From contig JAEXTU010000108.1 in assembly GCA_023453335.1 (NCBI GenBank), positions 1 to 6,273 on the forward strand: a DNA stretch of 6,273 nt. Direction: 5' to 3'. The position numbers and the translations under genes were made by a program. How positions within the stretch are numbered: the stretch's first letter is position 1; each line of letters opens with the position of its first letter. The DNA is from Pseudomonadota bacterium. Lineage in GTDB: Bacteria > Desulfobacterota > Desulfovibrionia > Desulfovibrionales > Desulfovibrionaceae. The notes beneath the pieces are model-generated. The model saw nothing but the letters and a program-made list of their open reading frames with translations, did no database searches and had not been told where the DNA came from. Shown piece after piece: positions 1 to 5,137 of the stretch.

Positions 1-447
1 ATCCAGCGCTATTTCCAGGACCGCTTCCAGATGCTCATCGGCGAGAACATGGCCGAGCGCATCAAGATGGAGATCGGTAGCGCCTATCCCCTGGCCGAGC
101 GGCTGGTGGCCGAGGTTTCGGGCAAGAACCTCATCAACGGCACCCCGCGCACCATGGAGATCACCGACGAGCAGATCCGGGAGGCCATCCACGAACCGGT
201 GTTCACCATCGTACGCGCGGTGAAGAAGGCCCTGGAGATGACCCAGCCCGAGCTGGTGGGCGACATTGCCCGCAACGGCCTGCTCCTGGCCGGCGGCGGC
301 GCGCTGCTCAAGGGCCTGGACAAACTCATCTCCGAGGAGACCAACCTCCAGGTCATCGTGGACGAGGACCCGCTCACCACCGTGGCCCGGGGCGCGGGAC
401 GCACCCTGGACAACAAGAAGCATTACTCCAAGGTATACATCAACTAG
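1..447 (+). CDS. mreB: MreB rod-shape actin homologue, C-terminal part (5' end outside window)
   Basis: This is the last 148 residues of an MreB-family protein, the bacterial actin that forms ATP-dependent filaments under the inner membrane and guides the elongation cell-wall machinery. The frame is open from base 1, so the gene begins upstream; MreB is normally about 340-350 residues, so somewhat under half is visible. Family landmarks seen: LLIGE-type text as MLIGENMAERIKMEIGSA near the start, the EPV-x-IV-x-AVKKALE helix, the nucleotide-pocket loop LLLAGGGALLKGLD (about residues 105-118 of the fragment), and the EDPLTTVARGAGR stretch followed by a short tail ending HYSKVYIN. The stop is TAG at 445-447. 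The next gene is not mreC, and a terminator follows within 35 bases, so this gene appears to end its own transcript. Family identity is secure; whether it is the sole mreB of the genome or a paralogue cannot be told here. Confidence 0.95.
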   Translation: MQRYFQDRFQMLIGENMAERIKMEIGSAYPLAERLVAEVSGKNLINGTPRTMEITDEQIREAIHEPVFTIVRAVKKALEMTQPELVGDIARNGLLLAGGGALLKGLDKLISEETNLQVIVDEDPLTTVARGAGRTLDNKKHYSKVYIN

Positions 448-450
448 CCC

Positions 451-488
451 GGGCCGCCCCGGCCAACCTGACTGATTTCGCGGCGGCC
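451..488 (+). promoter_or_regulatory. Possible antiterminator pairing upstream of the 480-508 terminator
   Basis: GGCCGCC at 452-458 is complementary over 7 bases to GGCGGCC at 482-488, which is also the 5' arm of the terminator hairpin. A local stem, GGCCG (452-456) with CGGCC (460-464), would in turn hide the first segment. These are three mutually exclusive pairings, the geometry of an attenuator. In DNA this G+C-rich such complementarity can arise by chance, and no leader peptide, boxA element or ligand-binding domain is visible, so the function is inferred only. Confidence 0.25.
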
Positions 489-508
489 TCCGGGCCGCCG
501 TTTGTTTT
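480..508 (+). terminator. Intrinsic terminator after mreB
   Basis: An 8-bp perfect stem (CGGCGGCC at 481-488, GGCCGCCG at 493-500) with a TCCG loop is followed directly by TTTGTTTT at 501-508. This is a standard rho-independent terminator, placed 33 bases after the mreB stop. The T-tract ends only 2 bases before the GGAGG ribosome binding site of the next gene, so no promoter fits between terminator and start codon. Confidence 0.85.
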
Positions 509-520
509 CCGGAGGTTCCC

Positions 521-1303
521 ATGCCCCTCGACCTCGCCGCCCTTGTCGACCCCTTCCTGGAGATCGTGCGCAACGCCGCGTCCATCGTGAAGGAGCACGA
601 CGCCCGTCCACGCAGCGTGACCCACAAGGGCCGCATCGACCTGCTCACCGAGACCGACCCCGCGGTGGAGGCGGCCCTCACCCGCGACCTGGCCGCGCTG
701 CTCCCGGGCTCCACCTTCCTGGCCGAGGAGACCTCGGCCCAGGCGGCGCTGGGCGACCTCACCTGGGTCATCGACCCCCTGGACGGCACCACCAACTTCG
801 CGCACGGCCTGCCCGTGCACGCGGTGTCCGTGGGCCTGTGGGAGCAGGGCAGGGTGGTGCTGGGCGCGGTGGCTGCGCCCTGCCTCGGGGAGCTGTTCCA
901 CGCGGTGCGCGGCGGCGGGGCCTTCCTGAATGGCGCGCCCGTCACGGTCACCGATACGGCGGAGATCGAGAAGGCCCTGGTAGCCACCGGGTTTCCCTAC
1001 GCCATCCGGGAGGAGATCGGGCAGATCCTGCCCAACCTGGAGCGGGTGCTGCTGGCCTCCCAGGGCGTGCGCCGCCTGGGCGCGGCCGCCCTGGACCTGG
1101 CCTACGTGGCCTGCGGCCGCTTCGACGCCTTCTACGAGTGCCGCCTCAACCCCTGGGACGTGGCCGCGGGCTGGCTCCTGGTGGAGGAGGCCGGCGGCCA
1201 GGTCACGGACTACGCCGGCGGGCCGTACCGCATGGGCATGAAATACATCCTGGCCAGCAACGGCCGGGTGCACGGGAAGGTTTCGAGCCTGCTGAAGGTG
1301 TAG
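521..1303 (+). CDS. suhB: Inositol monophosphatase / SuhB-family phosphatase
   Basis: 260 residues, the usual length for the family of Mg2+-dependent, Li+-sensitive phosphomonoesterases that remove phosphate from inositol 1-phosphate and related substrates. Metal-site motifs are complete: TETD at 43-46, the acidic pair E69-E70 in FLAEET, the signature DPLDGTTNF at 85-93 (D85 and D88 as ligands, T90 in the catalytic motif), and WDVAAGWLLVEEAGG at 212-226 with D213 as the last ligand. The start ATG has GGAGG at 511-515 with a 5-base spacer. In E. coli the SuhB member also joins the Nus antitermination complex on rRNA transcripts; whether this protein does so cannot be read from sequence, and fructose-1,6-bisphosphatase or phosphoadenosine phosphatase activity are alternatives within the superfamily. 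The symbol is assigned by family resemblance. The gene sits alone between a terminator and a convergent Nudix gene, so it must be transcribed by read-through from mreB or from a promoter inside it. Confidence 0.9.
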   Translation: MPLDLAALVDPFLEIVRNAASIVKEHDARPRSVTHKGRIDLLTETDPAVEAALTRDLAALLPGSTFLAEETSAQAALGDLTWVIDPLDGTTNFAHGLPVHAVSVGLWEQGRVVLGAVAAPCLGELFHAVRGGGAFLNGAPVTVTDTAEIEKALVATGFPYAIREEIGQILPNLERVLLASQGVRRLGAAALDLAYVACGRFDAFYECRLNPWDVAAGWLLVEEAGGQVTDYAGGPYRMGMKYILASNGRVHGKVSSLLKV

Positions 1304-1309
1304 GCGGGT

Positions 1310-1351
1310 CTACAGCCCTTCCACCGGGAAGAGCAGGCCCTTTTCGAGGCT
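1310..1351 (-). pseudogene. Orphan second copy of the 3' end of the Nudix gene (13 codons plus stop)
   Basis: Read on the minus strand, this segment encodes SLEKGLLFPVEGL followed by TAG, exactly the C-terminus and stop of the adjacent Nudix protein (its own copy at 1405-1446). The two 42-base copies differ at six positions, and all six are synonymous: four leucine codons and one glycine codon are changed. Similarity ends sharply at the serine codon; upstream of it the residues would be F-G-F instead of the Nudix protein's H-V-L. The offset between copies is 95 bases, not a multiple of 3, so this copy is not an in-frame extension of the intact gene. It has no start codon or ribosome binding site of its own. 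I read it as the leftover 3' tip of a homologous gene that was replaced or deleted. Confidence 0.6.
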
Positions 1352-1352
1352 G

Positions 1353-1390
1353 AACCCAAAAAATTCGATAGGATTTTTTAAAAAAACCGT
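1353..1390. other. A/T-rich patch with homopolymer runs between convergent genes
   Basis: Within strongly G+C-rich surroundings this patch contains AAAAAAT (1358-1364), ATTTTTT (1373-1379) and a further run of seven A (1380-1386). The first two could pair as a weak 7-bp all-A/T hairpin with an 8-base loop, and TTTTTTAAAAAA at 1374-1385 is self-complementary. It lies at the 3' ends of two converging genes, where a bidirectional terminator would be expected. The stem has no G-C pairs, so terminator function is doubtful, and no better one is visible for either gene. Confidence 0.4.
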
Positions 1391-1404
1391 TGCGTTGACA
1401 GGAG

Positions 1405-1950
1405 CTAGAGCCCTTCCACCGGGAACAACAACCCCTTTTCCAGGCTGTGCACCAGGCCCGGGGTGAGCTGGTCGCGGTAGTTGCTCATGAGGAATTCGAG
1501 TTCGGAGCGGTCCGCGAAGAAGCCGGATTCGACCTCGGCGGGGTTGGGGCGGGGCTGGGCGTCCAGGCGGCCGGCGGTGTAGAGGGTGATGAACTCGAAA
1601 TTGGTATCCGGGCTGCCCGCCACGTCGGCCACGTGGGTAAGGCGCTCGGCCCTGAGGCCCAGCTCCTCGTGCAGCTCGCGCAAGGCCGCGGCCTCCCGGG
1701 ACTCGCCGGCCTTGACGTGGCCGGTGGCCGAGAGGTCCAGCCGGCCGGGGTAGAGCTCCTTGGCCTGGCTGCGCTTCTGGAGGTACACCCGGCCCGAGCG
1801 GTCGAACACCGCCACCCGCACCGAGCGGTGGTAGAGCCCCTGCTTGTGGACCTCGTCCAGGGGCAGCACCCCCAGGGGGCGATCCGCCTCGTCCACCACG
1901 TCCACCAGCTCCGCGACCGGCGGTTGATTCGTATCCAGGGCATCTCCCAT
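1405..1950 (-). CDS. Nudix hydrolase, YfcD / isopentenyl-isomerase-like subgroup
   Basis: 181 residues. The Nudix box is perfect from G77 to L99 (G-x5-E-x7-REL-x-EE-x-GL: G77, E83, R91, E92, E95, E96, G98), the loop-helix that binds Mg2+ and positions nucleoside diphosphates linked to another moiety. The N-terminal part resembles the YfcD type: ELVDVVDEADRPLG near 14-27, then HRSVRVAVFD and VYLQKRSQAKELYPGRLDLSATG just before the box. Members of this subgroup also resemble type I isopentenyl-diphosphate isomerase, but the substrate cannot be assigned here. Start: ATG at 1948-1950 with GGGAG 9 bases upstream, and a promoter-like pair at 1972-2000. The gene stands alone, convergent to the SuhB-family gene and divergent from rimI. 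Its last 14 codons occur a second time downstream (1310-1351). Two consecutive TTG leucine codons near the end are unusual against the CTG/CTC preference of the neighbourhood. Confidence 0.88.
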   Translation of the reverse strand: MGDALDTNQPPVAELVDVVDEADRPLGVLPLDEVHKQGLYHRSVRVAVFDRSGRVYLQKRSQAKELYPGRLDLSATGHVKAGESREAAALRELHEELGLRAERLTHVADVAGSPDTNFEFITLYTAGRLDAQPRPNPAEVESGFFADRSELEFLMSNYRDQLTPGLVHSLEKGLLFPVEGL

Positions 1951-1952
1951 GC

Positions 1953-1979
1953 TTCACAGCTCCCGGGCGCGAGTATATT
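1953..1979 (+). promoter_or_regulatory. Weak candidate promoter for the rimI-pgk-tpiA-secG-tRNA unit
   Basis: TTCACA (1953-1958, 5 of 6 to the -35 consensus) and TATATT (1974-1979, 5 of 6 to the -10 consensus) lie on the plus strand, but the 15-base spacer is short for a sigma-70 promoter. TATTGT two bases downstream would give 17 bases with a poorer -10 box. This would start transcripts about 40 bases before the rimI ATG. It is the only recognisable candidate in the 75-base gap; the call is tentative. Confidence 0.3.
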
Positions 1980-2000
1980 GTCGCATCCAGGTTAGCGCAA
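1972..2000 (-). promoter_or_regulatory. Candidate sigma-70 promoter of the Nudix gene
   Basis: On the minus strand TTGCGC (2000-1995) and TATACT (1977-1972) are separated by exactly 17 bases. The -10 box matches 5 of 6 and the -35 box 3 of 6 consensus positions. Transcription would start near 1964, leaving a leader of about 14 bases that carries the GGGAG ribosome binding site. The -10 box overlaps the candidate -10 box on the opposite strand, so the two divergent promoters would compete. Confidence 0.45.
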
Positions 2001-2025
2001 CCCGAACCGTGAAGTTCTCTTCAAC

Positions 2026-2550
2026 ATGGAAGCCAGCCGCTACGAATTCGCCCGCCTGGGGCCGGACGACCTGCCACAACTCCTGCCCCTGGAGCGGGAG
2101 TGCTTCAGCCATCCCTGGAGCGAGCGCCAGTTCCGGCTGGGCCTAGACAACCAGGCCTTCTTCGTGTTCGGCATGAAGCACGACGCTACGCTGGCCGCCT
2201 ACTGCTCGTTCCACGCGGCCGCGGGCGAGATGGAGGTCATGAACATCGCGGTGGCCCCGGCCCTGCGCCGGCGCGGGTTGGCCCGCCGTCTGCTGGGCCT
2301 GGTGTTGCAAATCTGCCGCAACATGGGCATACAACAGGGGTATCTCGAGGTCAGGCGCTCCAACGCCGCGGCCCGCGCCCTGTACGAAGCCTTCGGCTTC
2401 AGCGAATACGGGGTGCGCAAGGGCTACTACCCGGACCACGGGGAGGACGCCGTGCTCATGCGCCTGGACCTCGCGACCCCGGCACCCGAATCCAACCGGC
2501 CCGGCGCCCCGGGCCAAACCCCTGCGCACTCCCAAGGAGAACCGTCATGA
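2026..2550 (+). CDS. rimI: RimI-type N-terminal acetyltransferase (ribosomal protein S18)
   Basis: 174 residues, a GNAT-fold acetyl-CoA-dependent acetyltransferase; RimI acetylates the N-terminal alanine of ribosomal protein S18. Motifs in order: FSHPWSE at 27-33 (RimI-typical), MNIAVAP at 72-78, the acetyl-CoA pyrophosphate loop R81-x-x-G84-x-A86, LEVRRSNAAARALYEAFGF at 107-125 with E108 and Y120 matching the proposed catalytic Glu and Tyr of the E. coli enzyme, and the RimI-type R-K-G-Y-Y at 131-135 followed by EDAVLM. The conserved domain ends near 149; the last 25 residues are a Pro/Ala/Gly-rich tail without family counterpart. ATG 2026 is the first possible start (an in-frame TAG lies at 1993), although no strong Shine-Dalgarno precedes it. 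The stop overlaps the pgk start in ATGA, indicating translational coupling. First gene of the apparent pgk operon. Confidence 0.9.
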   Translation: MEASRYEFARLGPDDLPQLLPLERECFSHPWSERQFRLGLDNQAFFVFGMKHDATLAAYCSFHAAAGEMEVMNIAVAPALRRRGLARRLLGLVLQICRNMGIQQGYLEVRRSNAAARALYEAFGFSEYGVRKGYYPDHGEDAVLMRLDLATPAPESNRPGAPGQTPAHSQGEPS

Positions 2551-3722
2551 TCCGTTCCCTCGACTCCATGGACGTGGCCGGCAAGAAGCTCCTCATCCGG
2601 GTGGACTACAACGTCCCGATCAAGGACGGGAAGATCAAGGACGACAACCGCATCCGGGCCAGCCTGCCCACCGTGGAATACGCGCTGAAGCACGGCGCGG
2701 CGCTCATCCTGTGCTCCCATTTGGGCAAGGCCAAGGGCGTGGTCGACCCCGCGCTCTCCACCGCGCCCTGCGCGGCCCGGCTCTCCGAGCTCATCGGCAG
2801 GCCGGTGAAGATGGCCCCGGCGGTGGTGGGACCCGAGGTGGAGAAGCTGGCCGCGGCGCTTGCGCCCGGCGAGATCCTCATGCTGGAGAACCTGCGCTTC
2901 GAGCCGGGCGAGACCAAGGGCGACGAGGCCCTGGGCCGCGCCCTGGCCGGCCTGGCCGACATCTACGTGGGCGACGCCTTCGGCACCGCGCACCGGGCGC
3001 ACGCCTCCATCGTGGCCGCGGCCCGGGCCTCCAAGCAGCGCTGCGCGGGCATGCTGCTTATGAAGGAGTGGCAGTACCTGGGCGAGAAGCTGGCCAACCC
3101 GGCCCGGCCGTTCGCCGCCATCTCCGGCGGGGCCAAGGTGTCCACCAAACTGGGCATCCTGAACAACCTGCTGGACAAGGTGGACATCCTGGTGGTGGTG
3201 GGGGCCATGGCCAACACCTTCCTCCTGGCCCAAGGGCACGGGGTGGGGACCTCCCTGGCCGAGCCCGAACTGGTGGACGAGGCCAACAAGGTCATGGCCG
3301 CGGCCAAGGCCAAGAACGTGAACCTGGTCCTGCCCGTGGACTTCGTGCTGGGCTCCTCCCTGGAGGGCGCATCCGAGGGCACCGTCGGCGCAGACGGCAT
3401 CCCCGCGGACAAGATGGTGCTGGACTGCGGGCCCAAGTCCGTGGCGGCCTTTGCCGCGGCGCTCGCGCCGGCCAAGACCGTGGTCTGGAACGGCCCGGCC
3501 GGGGCCTTCGAGAACCCGGCCTTTGCCGCGGGCTCCATCGGCCTGGCCAAGGCCGTGGCCGGCCTGGACGCGGTGACCATCGCCGGCGGCGGCGACACCG
3601 GCGCGCAACTGGCCGCCGCGGGCATGGCCGACAAGGTGAGCTTCATCTCCACCGGCGGCGGGGCCTTCCTGGAGCTGCTTGAAGGCAAGGAGATGCCCGG
3701 CTTCACCGCGCTGAACGACTGA
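2547..3722 (+). CDS. pgk: Phosphoglycerate kinase
   Basis: 391 residues, standard length for the cytoplasmic enzyme that transfers phosphate between 1,3-bisphosphoglycerate and ADP in glycolysis/gluconeogenesis. N-domain, substrate side: RVDYNVP at 18-24, R35, SHLG at 57-60, LENLRF at 113-118, GDAFGTAHRAHAS at 142-154. C-domain, nucleotide side: ISGGAKVSTK at 192-201, VGAMANTFL at 218-226, WNGPAGAFE at 314-322, GGGDTGA at 347-353, and STGGGAFLELLEGKEMPG near the end. A few positions depart from the commonest forms (SHLGKAKG rather than SHLGRPKG, VGDAF rather than VNDAF, WNGPAG rather than WNGPMG, GGGDT rather than GGGDS), but all core charged residues are present and the enzyme should be active. 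Start ATG 2547 has AAGGAGA at 2534-2540 inside the end of rimI, with a 4-base gene overlap. tpiA follows after 75 bases; the two enzymes act close together in the pathway. Confidence 0.97.
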   Translation: MIRSLDSMDVAGKKLLIRVDYNVPIKDGKIKDDNRIRASLPTVEYALKHGAALILCSHLGKAKGVVDPALSTAPCAARLSELIGRPVKMAPAVVGPEVEKLAAALAPGEILMLENLRFEPGETKGDEALGRALAGLADIYVGDAFGTAHRAHASIVAAARASKQRCAGMLLMKEWQYLGEKLANPARPFAAISGGAKVSTKLGILNNLLDKVDILVVVGAMANTFLLAQGHGVGTSLAEPELVDEANKVMAAAKAKNVNLVLPVDFVLGSSLEGASEGTVGADGIPADKMVLDCGPKSVAAFAAALAPAKTVVWNGPAGAFENPAFAAGSIGLAKAVAGLDAVTIAGGGDTGAQLAAAGMADKVSFISTGGGAFLELLEGKEMPGFTALND

Positions 3723-3729
3723 TTACCAC

Positions 3730-3757
3730 CCGGGCAACACCGTTAGGCGGTGCCCGG
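3730..3757 (+). other. Intercistronic hairpin between pgk and tpiA
   Basis: CCGGG (3730-3734) pairs with CCCGG (3753-3757) and CACCG (3738-3742) pairs with CGGTG (3748-3752), around a TTAGG loop and a 3-base CAA bulge. No T-tract follows, so it is not an ordinary intrinsic terminator. In an operon such a structure could shield the 3' end of the upstream message or mark a processing point; that role is inferred. Confidence 0.5.
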
Positions 3758-3797
3758 AATACGTTACGACCGTGCTTGCTCCGAGGAGGAATCTCCC

Positions 3798-4556
3798 ATG
3801 AAGAAGCTCATGGCCGCCAACTGGAAGATGTACAAGACCCGCGCCGAGGCCGCGTCCACGGCCCGGGAGCTGGTGGCCGCCTGCGGCCGCAGCCTGCCCG
3901 CGGACCGCGAGGTGCTCCTCATCCCGCCCTTCACCGCCCTGGAGGCCGCGAGCGCGGCCCTGGCCGGCACCCCGGGCTTCAGCCTGGGCGCGCAGGACCT
4001 CTATCCGGCCAAGGAGGGGGCCTTCACCGGCGAGGTGTCCCCGGCCATGCTCCTGGACGCGGGCTGCACCTTCGCCCTGGCCGGCCATTCCGAGCGCCGG
4101 CACGTGCTGGGCGAGTCCGACGAGCTGGTGGGCAAAAAGACCGCCTTCGGCCTGGAGAACGGGCTCAAGATGATCCTGTGCATCGGCGAGAAGATCGAGG
4201 AGCGCCGCGCCGGCAAGGTGGAGGAGGTCTGCGCCCGGCACCTGGCCACCGGCCTGGCCGGGGTGCCCAGGGACGTGGACCCCGAGCGCATCGTGGTGGC
4301 CTACGAACCGGTGTGGGCCATCGGCACCGGCGAGGTGGCCGGCCCGGCGGACATCCTGGCGGCCCACGCCTTCGTGCGCAAGACCCTCGTCTCGCTGCTG
4401 GACCGGGGCGCGGAAATCCGCATCCAGTACGGCGGCAGCGTCAAGCCGGAGAACTGTGCCGAAATCATTTCCCTTGACAATGTCGACGGCGTGCTGGTAG
4501 GAGGCGCGAGCTTGCGGGCCGACAGTTTCAGCCGCATCGTCCTGGCTGGGGCCTGA
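3798..4556 (+). CDS. tpiA: Triose-phosphate isomerase
   Basis: 252 residues, the usual length for this TIM-barrel enzyme, which interconverts dihydroxyacetone phosphate and glyceraldehyde 3-phosphate in the cytoplasm. All catalytic residues are visible: N8 and K10 in AANWKM, H97 in AGHSERR (95-101), and the general base E170 in AYEPVWAIGTG (168-178), which also carries the flexible loop 6. Phosphate-binding elements YGGSV (211-215) and GGASL (235-239) are intact. The start was set at ATG 3798 because GAGGAGGA lies at 3783-3790 with a 7-base spacer and because the family begins with MKKL-type text; an in-frame ATG at 3750 would lie before this ribosome binding site and add 16 unrelated residues. 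Third gene of the unit, 75 bases after pgk and 34 before secG. Confidence 0.97.
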   Translation: MKKLMAANWKMYKTRAEAASTARELVAACGRSLPADREVLLIPPFTALEAASAALAGTPGFSLGAQDLYPAKEGAFTGEVSPAMLLDAGCTFALAGHSERRHVLGESDELVGKKTAFGLENGLKMILCIGEKIEERRAGKVEEVCARHLATGLAGVPRDVDPERIVVAYEPVWAIGTGEVAGPADILAAHAFVRKTLVSLLDRGAEIRIQYGGSVKPENCAEIISLDNVDGVLVGGASLRADSFSRIVLAGA

Positions 4557-4560
4557 GCCT

Positions 4561-4583
4561 GATAGGCGAGCTATCCCGAGGAG
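4561..4583 (+). promoter_or_regulatory. secG ribosome binding site preceded by a small hairpin
   Basis: GAGGAG at 4578-4583 stands 7 bases before TTG 4591 and fixes that unusual start codon. Just upstream, GATAG (4561-4565) and CTATC (4571-4575) could form a 5-bp stem with a GCGAG loop. The stem is short and leaves the Shine-Dalgarno free, so any regulatory effect would be modest. The ribosome binding site is the firm part of this call. Confidence 0.5.
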
Positions 4584-4590
4584 TTATCAC

Positions 4591-5034
4591 TTGACCACGT
4601 TGATTCTCACCCTGCACGTCCTGGCCTGCCTGTTCCTCATCGTGCTCGTGCTCCTGCAATCGGGCAAGGAGGGCATGGGGGTGATTTTCGGCGGCGGGTC
4701 CAGCACGGTGTTCGGCAGCTCCGGCGCGGGCGGCCTGCTGGTGAAGCTGACCGCCATCCTGGCCGCGGTGTTCCTGGTGACCTCCCTGGCCTTCAACCTG
4801 TTCGGGAGCCACCGCAGCACGGTCGAGAAGTCCCTGATGGACGCGCCCCTGGGCCAGGTGGCCCCGGCCCCCGAGAAGCCCGCGGCCCCGGCCGGGGTGC
4901 AGATCGAGGAAGGCAAGCAGGCCGCGGACAAGGCCACCGCACCTGCCACCGGGGTGCAGATCGAAGAGAAGAATCCGGCTCCCGCCGCCCCTCAGGCGCA
5001 GCCGGCTCCGGCTCCCGAAGGAGCCAAGCAGTAA
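4591..5034 (+). CDS. secG: SecG, protein-export channel subunit (TTG start)
   Basis: 147 residues. SecG is the small inner-membrane partner of SecYE that aids SecA-driven export. Two hydrophobic segments are visible (about 2-22 and 49-70), joined by the family's conserved loop: LLQSGKEGMGVIFGGGS at 21-37, then STVFGSSGAGGLLVKLT. The core ends near residue 72; the remaining 75 residues are a long Ala/Pro-rich, charged tail, much longer than in the roughly 110-residue E. coli protein, carrying GVQIEE at 102-107 and again at 121-126. The start is TTG, chosen because GAGGAG lies 7 bases upstream and the first membrane helix begins at once; no ATG fits. tpiA ends 34 bases upstream and a tRNA-Leu gene starts 6 bases after the stop, so message and tRNA must share a transcript. 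Confidence 0.93.
   Translation: MTTLILTLHVLACLFLIVLVLLQSGKEGMGVIFGGGSSTVFGSSGAGGLLVKLTAILAAVFLVTSLAFNLFGSHRSTVEKSLMDAPLGQVAPAPEKPAAPAGVQIEEGKQAADKATAPATGVQIEEKNPAPAAPQAQPAPAPEGAKQ
4892..4964 (+). repeat. Direct repeat inside secG encoding GVQIEE twice
   Basis: CCGGGGTGCAGATCGA occurs at 4892-4907 and 4949-4964, 57 bases (19 codons) apart and in frame. The text between the copies (GKQAADKATAPAT) is not clearly repeated after the second copy, though both stretches are Ala/Pro-rich. This fits an old internal duplication of a 19-residue tail unit in which only the GVQIEE core stayed alike. Confidence 0.7.
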
Positions 5035-5040
5035 TTCGAC

Positions 5041-5127
5041 GCCGAAGTGGTGGAACTGGTAGACACGCTATCTTGAGGGGGTAGTGGGAGAAATCCCGTG
5101 GGGGTTCGAGTCCCCCCTTCGGCACCA
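5041..5127 (+). tRNA. leuU: tRNA-Leu (anticodon GAG), CCA encoded
   Basis: A full class II cloverleaf: acceptor stem GCCGAAG (5041-5047) with CTTCGGC (5117-5123), discriminator A, and encoded CCA at 5125-5127. The anticodon stem is CTATC/GGTAG (5068-5072, 5080-5084) with loop TTGAGGG, anticodon GAG at 5075-5077, reading CUC and CUU. The long variable arm typical of leucine tRNAs is GGGA-GAAA-TCCC (5086-5097). The T-arm is five G-C pairs (5100-5104, 5112-5116) around TTCGAGT. The gene lies 6 bases behind secG with no room for a promoter and is followed by a strong terminator, so it is released by processing of the operon transcript. E. coli likewise has its Leu-GAG tRNA, leuU, next to secG; the symbol is given on that basis. 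Confidence 0.97.
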
Positions 5128-5137
5128 CCGACATTGC

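Noticed and set aside
440..1273. 277-codon minus-strand frame opposite the SuhB-family gene
   Set aside because: Low-complexity Gly/Val/His/Gln text with no recognisable motif, opposite a complete phosphatase gene.
1395..1400. Perfect TTGACA -35 box on the plus strand
   Set aside because: No -10-like sequence lies 15-19 bases downstream (the region is G+C-rich), and no plus-strand gene follows until rimI.
1310..1957. 215-codon minus-strand frame ending in the duplicated SLEKGLLFPVEGL tail
   Set aside because: Most of it is an alternative frame of the Nudix gene and reads as Gly/Arg/Pro-rich text. Only the last 13 codons are meaningful, and they are described as a remnant.
2427..3608. 393-codon open frame on the minus strand opposite pgk
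   Set aside because: It is rich in Gly, His, Gln and Arg with no domain, and pgk on the other strand is complete with all its motifs. High G+C makes such long antisense frames common.
3750..3797. In-frame ATG at 3750 as an earlier tpiA start
   Set aside because: It falls inside the intercistronic hairpin, has no Shine-Dalgarno, and would add 16 residues not seen in the family; GAGGAGGA precedes ATG 3798.
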